From Burkholderia sp. WSM2230 (lineage in GTDB: Bacteria > Pseudomonadota > Gammaproteobacteria > Burkholderiales > Burkholderiaceae): a DNA stretch of 64,000 bases. The position numbers and the translations under genes were made by a program. Numbering within the stretch: the stretch's first letter is position 1; each line of letters starts with the position of its first letter. Below, piece by piece: positions 1 to 7,197 of the stretch. A model generated the notes under the pieces. That model worked only from the letters and a program-made list of their open reading frames with translations, made no database searches and was not told the origin of the DNA. The stretch covers positions 230,373-294,372 of the forward strand of contig NZ_AXAJ01000008.1 of assembly GCF_000472445.1 (NCBI RefSeq). The letters run 5' to 3'.

Positions 1-94
1 TATCGCGACCGGCACGCCCACGGCGATTCGCGCCGACGCCGCGGTACGCGCGGCCTATCTGGGCGACGGGTTCGATGAGCGAGGCGGCGTATGA
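1..94 (+). CDS. livG: C-terminal end of a LivG-type ABC transporter ATPase (partial)
   Basis: The frame beginning at base 2 is open to a TGA at 92-94 and encodes about 30 residues, including the stretch VRAAYLG. That stretch is the usual end of LivG-family ATPases of branched-chain amino acid (HAAT) importers. The stop overlaps the start of the following ATPase gene by four bases (ATGA, 91-94), as is common for livG-livF pairs. The catalytic part of the gene lies outside the window, so the assignment rests on this short tail plus the neighbour. Confidence 0.65.
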   Translation, partial: IATGTPTAIRADAAVRAAYLGDGFDERGGV

Positions 95-816
95 CGCCTT
101 TGCTCGACATTCGCGGACTCGACGCATGGTACGGCCTGAGCCAGGCATTGCACGGCGTGAGCCTGCGGATCGACGCCGGCGAAGTGCTCGCGCTCGTCGG
201 CCGCAACGGCTCCGGACGCTCGACGCTCGCCCGCGCGATCATGGGCCTCGTGCAATGCGACGGCGAGCTGCGCTTCGCGGGCCGCTCGCTCGCCGGACTG
301 CGTACGTACGAAATCGCGCGGCTCGGCATCGGCTACGTGTCCGAGCATCGCGATGTGTTTCCTACGTTGAGCGTCGGCGAAAACCTCGAGTTGGGCGTCG
401 TGCCGCGTCGGCGCGAAAGCAGGCGCGCAGAGCCTGCTCGCTTTACCATCGACGATGCGTACACGCTTTTCCCCGTGCTGCGCGAGCGCAAGCGCACGCG
501 TGCGGGCGCACTGTCGGGCGGCGAGCAGCAGATGCTCGCGCTCGCGCGTGCGTTGCTCGGCGACCCGGATCTGCTCGTGGTGGACGAACCGGGCGAGGGC
601 CTCGCAAGCTCGGTCATGCAGCAGGTCGCGCAATGTCTGCGCGTGCTGCGCGAGCGCGGCATGGCGATGCTGCTGATCGAACAGCGCCTTGTGATCGCAC
701 GCGACATTGCGCGCCGCGTCGCGGTGATGGGGCATGGCGAGATCGTCTTCGACGGCGAGCTTGACGCGTTCCTGCAACGCGCCGACGTCATGCGCGAATG
801 GCTCGGCGTGGGTTGA
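91..816 (+). CDS. livF: LivF-type branched-chain amino acid ABC transporter ATPase with altered Walker A
   Basis: The 241-residue product has the length and order of a LivF ATPase: Walker A region at residues 37-45, signature LSGGEQQ near 147, Walker B LLVVDEP near 165, and the family's EQ in place of the usual switch histidine (IEQR). It should power uptake of a branched-chain amino acid or related substrate together with LivG and the LivH/LivM permeases, which lie upstream of the window. The start is the ATG overlapping the livG stop. Oddity: Walker A reads GRNGSGRST, with arginine 43 (CGC, 217-219) where an ATP-binding lysine is expected. The D-loop is also divergent (GEGLAS rather than SEGLAP). 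Either this subunit is catalytically weak or the transporter works with one degenerate site. The substrate cannot be told from the sequence. Confidence 0.85.
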   Translation: MTPLLDIRGLDAWYGLSQALHGVSLRIDAGEVLALVGRNGSGRSTLARAIMGLVQCDGELRFAGRSLAGLRTYEIARLGIGYVSEHRDVFPTLSVGENLELGVVPRRRESRRAEPARFTIDDAYTLFPVLRERKRTRAGALSGGEQQMLALARALLGDPDLLVVDEPGEGLASSVMQQVAQCLRVLRERGMAMLLIEQRLVIARDIARRVAVMGHGEIVFDGELDAFLQRADVMREWLGVG

Positions 817-1099
817 ATCGGCTCGCATGATCTTTCTTTCCAGGCGAGTCGGGCGCTCGCTCAAAAGCGACGGCGCAATTCGCGTTTGAAATCCGATGGT
901 CGACACCGCGCTCGCGACCAGCCTGCGCGGCTTTGCGCCGACCGCACACGGCGATTCAAACGCTTGATTGTTTGGTGAGCATCCTCCAGAAATGTTGTCG
1001 GCAGCACGCGGACAAATAAAGACAATCATTCGAAGGCGCGCGGCGCCGGCGCGGGCAAGCGCGTCCGCCGGATGCGTCGCGGCTTCAGGAGGAGACATC

Positions 1100-3397
1100 A
1101 TGAAAGACAAAGACGCTTTCCGCGACAAGCCCAGATGCAAGCCATGGGCGGCACGCGGGCATCGAGCATGCGTGGTGGCATCCACGAGTGGCTGGCGAGT
1201 GCCGCTGCGCGCAGCCGTCGCGTTGTTGAGCGCGGTGCTTTTCATGTCGGCGTGCGCCGGCGCGACTTCCACGATGAACGCCGCGCCCTCCGCGGACCTG
1301 CCAGGTTCGAGCGCCTCGGGTGCGCAAGCCACTTCATCGCCGCGCCCAGCGATAGAAGCCGCAAAAGCGCAACAACTCGCTTTTGAGCAAAGCATCGCAG
1401 AGCGCGTGCCGGCCGCGAGCGGCATGAGCATGAAACGCAGCCGCGCGCTGACGCTGCGCGACTCAGGCATCGACGGTTCGCTGATGTTCGCGCGCGACGT
1501 CGATTTCCGCGTGACCGGCGACATCGGCTTCATGATTCACGATATGGCGGCGACGCTGGTGCCGGCGCGCGCCGGCGAGCCGATCGTCTTCGATGACCCG
1601 ACGAGCGTAATGATCGACGTGCATCGCGGCGAAGTCACGCTCGACAGCGCGAAGCTCACCGCCATCTTCAACCGTTATCTGTTTCGTTACCAGGGCTCGC
1701 CGCTGCGCAACATGCGCGTTGTGCCGCAGGATGGCGGCAGCTTGCGCATTACCGGCGAGATGCATCGCGACACGTGGGTGCCGATCGTGCTGTCGGGATC
1801 GCTCGCGATGCGCAGTGCCGACGAACTCGTGTTCCATGCCGATCACGTCGAGGTCGCGGGCGTGGCCGCCGACAAGTTGATGCAGGCCGCGCATGTGAAG
1901 ATGGCCGACCTGCTCAGAGTTCATACGCCGATTGCGCGCCTCGACGGCGACGACGTCGTGATGCAGGTCGCGAAGCTGACACCGCCGCCCGCGCTGCGCA
2001 TGCGCATCGCGAACATCGCGACGAGCGCGGCGGGCGTGCGCTTCACGCTCGACGACGGCACGCTGCCGAAGATCGACTGGCCCGCGAACATGCCCGCGCG
2101 CGGCATGCTGCTGCAAGGCGGCGATGTGAAGTTCATGCGCTCCATGCCGATGAACATCGACATGGCGTTGACGCCCATCGACGCCGGCACGCCGTTCGTG
2201 CTCGATCTGTACCACTATCGCGATCAGATGGCCGCCGGCTATTTCACGTTCGACGAAGCCGGTGCGCTGGACGTTCACCTGCCTTCGTTCACCGCCGTTG
2301 CGAGCGTGGCGAACGAGCCGCCGCAGCAGATCGGCAGCGCGAACGCGCGCTTTAACGACAGCTTCATTCGCGCGCAGCAGGCGTCGCTCGCACAGGCGCG
2401 GCTCGTCTGGCAACACGTACCGCAGAGCTTGCAAAGCGCGTCGGCGGCGCGCGCGATGCCTGTCAGCCTGCGCGCGGCATTGTCCGGCCGCGCGCAGGGG
2501 ACTCGAACCCCTACACCCAACGACGAGCGTCATTCGCCCGGTACTACCGCGCTGATTCACGTCGAAAACGTGGACTTCTACGTAGCGGGGCGCATCGGCT
2601 TTCACGTGCGCTCACTCGACGCGCAGATGGTCCCGAAGACGCCGGGCCAACCGGTCGATCTCGACGATCCGGGGCAGTACGACATACGTATCATCGGCGG
2701 GGAGGTGGTCGAGCCGTGGCCCGCGATGGCTGCGCTATTTAACGACTATCTGCTCGATTACGAGCCACGCTCGCTCAACGACCTTCAATTGAAACCGATG
2801 GACGGCAAGCTCGAAGTCACGGGCGGCATCAAGCTGTGGAATCACTTTCCTGGCGTATGGCTGCCCACGACGATGAGCGGCACGATCGTCGCGAGAGACG
2901 AGCGGCACCTCGTGTATCAGCCGACTTCTGTGAAGGTGCTTGGCGTGCCGCAGGCCGCATTGCTGCGCGCGCTCGACATTCCGCTTGCCTCGCTGACACC
3001 GTTCACGCGCAAGGGCGTCGCGCTGCAAGGCAACGAACTCGTATTCGATCAGTACACCGTATTTCCACCGCCGGTGTTGCAAGGGCGCCTCGCGAGCGCG
3101 ACGGTGACCGACGACGGCCTCGTTCTCAAGTTCAAACGCGAGACCGGCGTTGCTCTCGCGCGGCCGCCGGACAACGGTGGAAAGAGCGCTGCAAAGAGCT
3201 ATGTATGGATCGAGTCCGGCGACGTGAAGATGTTCAACTCGCTCGTCACCAACGCGCGAACCTTCATCAAGGACAGTTCGAACTCGGGCGCGATGAAGTT
3301 CGATCTGTACGGCTATCGCCGGGACGTTTCCAAAGGCACGGTGCGGATGGGCACCGACGGTGCGCTCGACGTGGATCTCGCCGCGCGCGGCAAATGA
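1100..3397 (+). CDS. Predicted lipoprotein with two tandem copies of an unknown domain
   Basis: The product has 765 residues. The start is the ATG at 1100, preceded by a strong AGGAGGA ribosome site at about 1088-1094; a longer in-frame reading from a TTG at 968 lacks one. A hydrophobic stretch near residues 35-50 ends in MSAC, a plausible though imperfect lipobox, so the protein is probably an exported lipoprotein. Two homologous halves follow. Both contain VDFxVxGxIGF, then a VP-x-PG-type stretch, DDP, GEV, FNxYL, and later a LxxPPPxLxxR/G motif. Copy A starts near residue 125 and copy B near residue 484. I do not recognise the family; distant kinship to DUF2993/LmeA-like lipid-binding proteins is only a guess. 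The gene stands alone, converging on iolB with a 25-bp gap and no obvious terminator. The linker between the halves carries a tRNA T-arm-like sequence, listed separately. Confidence 0.75.
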   Translation: MKDKDAFRDKPRCKPWAARGHRACVVASTSGWRVPLRAAVALLSAVLFMSACAGATSTMNAAPSADLPGSSASGAQATSSPRPAIEAAKAQQLAFEQSIAERVPAASGMSMKRSRALTLRDSGIDGSLMFARDVDFRVTGDIGFMIHDMAATLVPARAGEPIVFDDPTSVMIDVHRGEVTLDSAKLTAIFNRYLFRYQGSPLRNMRVVPQDGGSLRITGEMHRDTWVPIVLSGSLAMRSADELVFHADHVEVAGVAADKLMQAAHVKMADLLRVHTPIARLDGDDVVMQVAKLTPPPALRMRIANIATSAAGVRFTLDDGTLPKIDWPANMPARGMLLQGGDVKFMRSMPMNIDMALTPIDAGTPFVLDLYHYRDQMAAGYFTFDEAGALDVHLPSFTAVASVANEPPQQIGSANARFNDSFIRAQQASLAQARLVWQHVPQSLQSASAARAMPVSLRAALSGRAQGTRTPTPNDERHSPGTTALIHVENVDFYVAGRIGFHVRSLDAQMVPKTPGQPVDLDDPGQYDIRIIGGEVVEPWPAMAALFNDYLLDYEPRSLNDLQLKPMDGKLEVTGGIKLWNHFPGVWLPTTMSGTIVARDERHLVYQPTSVKVLGVPQAALLRALDIPLASLTPFTRKGVALQGNELVFDQYTVFPPPVLQGRLASATVTDDGLVLKFKRETGVALARPPDNGGKSAAKSYVWIESGDVKMFNSLVTNARTFIKDSSNSGAMKFDLYGYRRDVSKGTVRMGTDGALDVDLAARGK
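2496..2512 (-). other. tRNA T-arm-like sequence inside a coding region
   Basis: On the minus strand these 17 bases read AGGGGTTCGAGTCCCCT: a perfect 5-bp stem closing a canonical TTCGAGT T-loop. The bases around it do not fold into the remaining arms of a tRNA, and no CCA or clear acceptor stem is present, so this is not a functional tRNA gene. On the plus strand it encodes GTRTP (residues 467-471) in the linker between the two halves of the lipoprotein. It could be chance or the trace of a tRNA-derived insertion. Confidence 0.5.
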
Positions 3398-3422
3398 CTC
3401 AGCGCGCGGCAAGCGGCACAAC

Positions 3423-4223
3423 TCACTCTTCTTTATTGATGATCCACTCGTGCGCCGGATCGTTGCGGAAGTGCCACACGCGCTGCGCGCCCGCCATCAC
3501 GTTCAGATAGTACGAGTCGTAACCATAAGGCACGACCACCGGATGATAGCCGCGCGGCACCATCACGACGTCGTGATCTTCAACGGCCATGGATTCGTCG
3601 ATGTCGCGCATATCGGTGTACACGCGTTGAAACGCAAAACCTTGCGGCGGATTCAACCGATGGTAGTACGTCTCTTCGAGCGAACTCTCGTGGGGCACGT
3701 TGTCGGTATCGTGCTTGTGCGGCGGATAGCTCGAAGCGTGTCCGCCAGGCGTTCGCACTTCGACGACCAGCAGCGACTCGGCAGGTTCGGTTTGCGGAAG
3801 AATGTCGCAAACGTATCGCGTATTGAGGCCCTTGCCGCGTGTGGAGCGCTTCATGGAAGACGGCTCGATCAGGCGCGCGAAAAACTCTCCCTTCGCGGGC
3901 GCGCTCGCCACGCCGATCTCGGCGTCGCGGCACGCACGCACGGCGGTGCGCATGCCGGGCGGCAAATACACTGCGTAGGGCGCGGCATCTTCGAACACGC
4001 TGTCGCGCGAGCCCAGCGAAGACCACTTCGCGTGCTGCGTTTCAATGTCCACCGCGCCCGCAAGCACCACGATGCACACCTCGCGCGACGGCTCGAATAC
4101 GTGCACGACCTCACTCGCACCCATACGATAAGCGGCAAAGCCGACATATCGCCAGCACGCCGACTGCGGTGTTACGCGCGCGATTGTCTGGCCTTCGCGC
4201 TCGGCCTTCACCAATAGACTCAT
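3423..4223 (-). CDS. iolB: 5-deoxy-glucuronate isomerase IolB
   Basis: The product has 266 residues, the normal length for IolB, which isomerises 5-deoxy-D-glucuronate to 2-deoxy-5-keto-gluconate in cytoplasmic inositol breakdown. The central segment PPHKHD...EETYYHR holds the cupin-type histidine and glutamate residues that bind the metal. The C-terminal part has the family's conserved Y-x-LN-x-MAG and a tryptophan-rich end. The ATG at 4223 is preceded by AGGAGG and overlaps the iolE stop by four bases, so the two genes are translationally coupled. It is the last gene of the minus-strand inositol operon. Longer in-frame readings into iolE lack support. Confidence 0.95.
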   Translation of the reverse strand: MSLLVKAEREGQTIARVTPQSACWRYVGFAAYRMGASEVVHVFEPSREVCIVVLAGAVDIETQHAKWSSLGSRDSVFEDAAPYAVYLPPGMRTAVRACRDAEIGVASAPAKGEFFARLIEPSSMKRSTRGKGLNTRYVCDILPQTEPAESLLVVEVRTPGGHASSYPPHKHDTDNVPHESSLEETYYHRLNPPQGFAFQRVYTDMRDIDESMAVEDHDVVMVPRGYHPVVVPYGYDSYYLNVMAGAQRVWHFRNDPAHEWIINKEE

Positions 4224-5158
4224 GCTGCCTCCTGCGTATTGCGCGGCTTGTTGCTCGCGGCCGTGTCGAGCGGTGCGTCGACCAACGCGCGCAATGTGCT
4301 GAAGCCTTTTTGCGCGTATTCGAACGAGGGCGCGACAACCGGGTCCTGTTCTGCTTCGACCACGAGCCAGCCTGAATAACCGTGCTGCTTCAGCCGCGCG
4401 ATGATCGACGGAAAATCGACCGCGCCGTCGCCCGGCACGGTGAACGCGCCTGCTATTACCGCGTCGAGAAAACTCCAGTTGCGATTGCGCGCGAGCTTCA
4501 TGACGGCGGGGCGCACGTCCTTGCAATGCACGTGGCACACGCGGCCGATGTGTTTGTCGAGCACGCTGAGCGGGTCGCCGCCGGCGAACGTGATGTGTCC
4601 CGCGTCGAACAGCAGACCGACTACGTCGCTCGTGCGCGACATCAACTGATCGACGTCGGCCGGCGTTTCGACGTAGGCGCCCATGTGATGATGGTACGCA
4701 AGCCGCACGCCGCGGCTTAGCGTATAGCGCGCGAATTCATCGACGCGCGCGGCATACGCGGCCCATTGCGCGTCGCCGAAAAAACGCGGCCGTTGATAGA
4801 GCGGCCTTGGCGCACCCTGAATGGAATCGGCCACTTCGCCGTACACCATGACAGTCGCGCCGTTTTGCGCGAGCAGTTCGAGGTGCGGGCCGACTTCCGC
4901 GATTTCTTCTTCGACGCTGCGCCGCGCGAGACGTCCCGAATACCATCCCGAGACGAGCGCGAGGTCGTATTGCGCGAGCAGCGTCTTCAATGCCTGTGGC
5001 TCACGCGGAAACTTGTTGCCGAGTTCGAAGCCCTGATAGCCGATCTGGCGACCCTCGGTCAATGCGACTTCCAGCGGCGTCTCGCCGCCGAGCGAGGGCA
5101 GGTCGTCGTTCATCCACGACAACGGGTTGATGCCGATGCGTACGTTGAAAGCTGTCAT
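4220..5158 (-). CDS. iolE: 2-keto-myo-inositol (inosose) dehydratase IolE
   Basis: This is a 312-residue TIM-barrel protein of the xylose-isomerase-like superfamily. It dehydrates scyllo-inosose (2-keto-myo-inositol) to trihydroxycyclohexane-dione. IolE hallmarks are the N-terminal GINPLSW, then YHHHMG near the middle, LLFDAGH, and HCKDVR followed by a late VVEAEQDP. These supply the divalent-metal ligands. It sits 11 bp downstream of iolD and overlaps iolB, within one operon. The C-terminal 15 residues are low-complexity and probably dispensable. Confidence 0.95.
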   Translation of the reverse strand: MTAFNVRIGINPLSWMNDDLPSLGGETPLEVALTEGRQIGYQGFELGNKFPREPQALKTLLAQYDLALVSGWYSGRLARRSVEEEIAEVGPHLELLAQNGATVMVYGEVADSIQGAPRPLYQRPRFFGDAQWAAYAARVDEFARYTLSRGVRLAYHHHMGAYVETPADVDQLMSRTSDVVGLLFDAGHITFAGGDPLSVLDKHIGRVCHVHCKDVRPAVMKLARNRNWSFLDAVIAGAFTVPGDGAVDFPSIIARLKQHGYSGWLVVEAEQDPVVAPSFEYAQKGFSTLRALVDAPLDTAASNKPRNTQEAA

Positions 5159-5169
5159 GCGAGCGATCC

Positions 5170-7197
5170 TCAGTTATTGGCTTCGTGGTTGGGGAGAGGG
5201 TTGCCGGCCTCGTTGTTATCGCCCTTGGCGTTCGCGTTGCCCTTGCCGTTGTGCTCCATCGCACCCTGCGGTTTGCCGCGCGCCGCAACCTGCGCCTCAT
5301 AGTTCGCTCGCGCATCGAGCACGCCCGCTCGCGGTGATACTTCGGGCACCGCGACTTCCCACCACCAGCCACCCTCGGCCGTGGTGCGCGCGGGGTCGGT
5401 GTCGATGCTGATCACGTAGGTGCGGTCCGCCGCGCGTGCGCGTTGCAATGCCACTTCGAGTTCTGCGATGTTCGCCGCATGTTCCGCGTGCGCTCCGAGC
5501 GCTCGCGCGTGCGCGGCGAAGTCGATGCGCGGCGCGCCAAGCGGACCCTGCCTGCAGTCTTCGAGCAGGTTGTTGAACGGCGCGCCCCCGCATGCCTGCT
5601 GCAGCCGATTGATGCAGCCGTAGCCGCGATTGTCGAGCACCACGACGATCAGCTTCGCGCCGAGCATCACCGACGTGGCGATCTCGCTGTTCATCATCAG
5701 ATAGCTGCCGTCACCTACCATCACGATCACTTCGCGCTCCGGTCGCGCCAGTTTCGCACCGAGCCCTCCGGCAATTTCATAGCCCATGCACGAGTAGCCG
5801 TATTCGACGTGATAGGCGCCCGGCGTACCCGCACGCCACAGCTTATGCAGCTCCGCAGGCAAGGTGCCCGCCGCGCAGACCACAATGTCATGGATCGGCG
5901 AGTTGGCGCTGGAACGTTGTACGGCGCCGATCAAATCGCCCTCGTAGGGCAGCACGGCCTCGCGCTGCGGCGCGTGCGTGAGCGCATGCACCGTGTCACG
6001 CCAGGTGGCCGCGAGTTCGCGGGCGCGCGCAGTCCACGCGTGCTCCGCATGCCAGTCCTGCAGGCCCGCGGTGAGCGCGTCGAGCGCGAGGTGTGCGTCG
6101 GCTTCCACCACTTGCGCGCGATGCTTGAGGCCGTCGAATGCATTCGCGTTGATGCCGATAACGTGCGCCTGCGTGAAAAGCGAATTCGAGCCGGTGGTGA
6201 AGTCCTGTAGGCGCGTGCCGAGCGCGAGCACACAATCGGCCTCGCGCGCGAGCGCGTTCGCAGCAGGCGAGCCCGTCACGCCCAATGCGCCGGCGTTAAA
6301 AGGATCGTCCCATGCGAGGGCACCTTTGCCTGCTTGCGTCTCCGCGACAGGAATGCCGTGCGCGGAGGCAAAGCGTTGCAGCGCATCGGTCGCGCGGCCG
6401 TACAGCACGCCGCCGCCCGCGACGATCAGCGGACGCTGCGCGCGCCGCAAACGTTCGATCGCAGCGCCGATTTCGTCCGCGCGCGGTGCGGGCGAGTAAA
6501 ACATCACGACGCGCGGCGCGAAGAAATCGGCGGGGAAGTCCCACGCCTGCGCCTGAACGTCTTGCGGCAGTGCGAGCGTGACGGGGCCGCACGACGCTGC
6601 GTCGGTGAGCACGCGTAGCCCACGCGGCAGTGCACTCAACAATTGCGCGGGATGGACGATGCGATCGAAGTAGCGCGACACGGGCTTGAACGCATCGTTC
6701 GCGGAAACGCCGCCGTCGTGGAAGTCTTCAAGCTGCTGTAAAACGGGGTCCGGCGCGCGCGAGACGAAAATGTCGCCCGGCAATAGCAGCACCGGCAGAC
6801 GGTTGACGTGCGCGAGTGCCGCGGCGGTCAGCAGATTGGTGGCGCCCGGGCCGATGGAGGTGGTGACCGCCATCATGCGGCGGCGGAAATGCGCCTTCGC
6901 ATATGCAATCGCGCTATGCGCCATCGCCTGTTCGTTATGCGCGCGTAGCGTCGGCAGTTCGTCGCGATGCTGGTACAGCGCCTCGCCTATGCCGGCGACG
7001 TTGCCATGACCGAAGATCGCGAACACGCCGCCAAAGAGCGGCTCGGTGCCGAGCCCGTCTTCTGTTGCGACACGTTGTGCGGCCAGATAGCGCACGAGCG
7101 CCTGCGCGGTGGTCAGGCGGATGGTGCCGCCTGAAACTGCGCCGCCCGCTACTGCTTCGTCATCCTGATCTTTGTGCTCTGAAAAGCGCTGATTCAT
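5170..7197 (-). CDS. iolD: 3D-(3,5/4)-trihydroxycyclohexane-1,2-dione hydrolase IolD
   Basis: This 675-residue thiamine-diphosphate enzyme hydrolyses the cyclic dione made by IolE to 5-deoxy-glucuronate. The N-terminal pyrimidine-binding domain carries GNVAGIGEAL, close to the family's catalytic-glutamate region. The central domain has AGGGVLYG. The C-terminal domain has the ThDP motif beginning MVGDGSYLMM and continuing to a later NRGYGC. The start overlaps the iolC stop (ATGA, 7194-7197). Oddity: after the conserved end there is a tail of about 40 residues rich in Asn, Gly, Lys and Ala, not typical of IolD, which accounts for part of the extra length over a usual size near 620-650. Confidence 0.95.
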   Translation of the reverse strand: MNQRFSEHKDQDDEAVAGGAVSGGTIRLTTAQALVRYLAAQRVATEDGLGTEPLFGGVFAIFGHGNVAGIGEALYQHRDELPTLRAHNEQAMAHSAIAYAKAHFRRRMMAVTTSIGPGATNLLTAAALAHVNRLPVLLLPGDIFVSRAPDPVLQQLEDFHDGGVSANDAFKPVSRYFDRIVHPAQLLSALPRGLRVLTDAASCGPVTLALPQDVQAQAWDFPADFFAPRVVMFYSPAPRADEIGAAIERLRRAQRPLIVAGGGVLYGRATDALQRFASAHGIPVAETQAGKGALAWDDPFNAGALGVTGSPAANALAREADCVLALGTRLQDFTTGSNSLFTQAHVIGINANAFDGLKHRAQVVEADAHLALDALTAGLQDWHAEHAWTARARELAATWRDTVHALTHAPQREAVLPYEGDLIGAVQRSSANSPIHDIVVCAAGTLPAELHKLWRAGTPGAYHVEYGYSCMGYEIAGGLGAKLARPEREVIVMVGDGSYLMMNSEIATSVMLGAKLIVVVLDNRGYGCINRLQQACGGAPFNNLLEDCRQGPLGAPRIDFAAHARALGAHAEHAANIAELEVALQRARAADRTYVISIDTDPARTTAEGGWWWEVAVPEVSPRAGVLDARANYEAQVAARGKPQGAMEHNGKGNANAKGDNNEAGNPLPNHEANN

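Noticed and set aside
968..1099. Upstream extension of the lipoprotein gene from a TTG
   Set aside because: It lacks a ribosome site and would bury the signal peptide; the ATG at 1100 has a strong AGGAGGA.
2480..2570. A complete tRNA gene on the minus strand
   Set aside because: Only the T-arm fits; D-arm, anticodon arm and acceptor stem cannot be formed with proper lengths.
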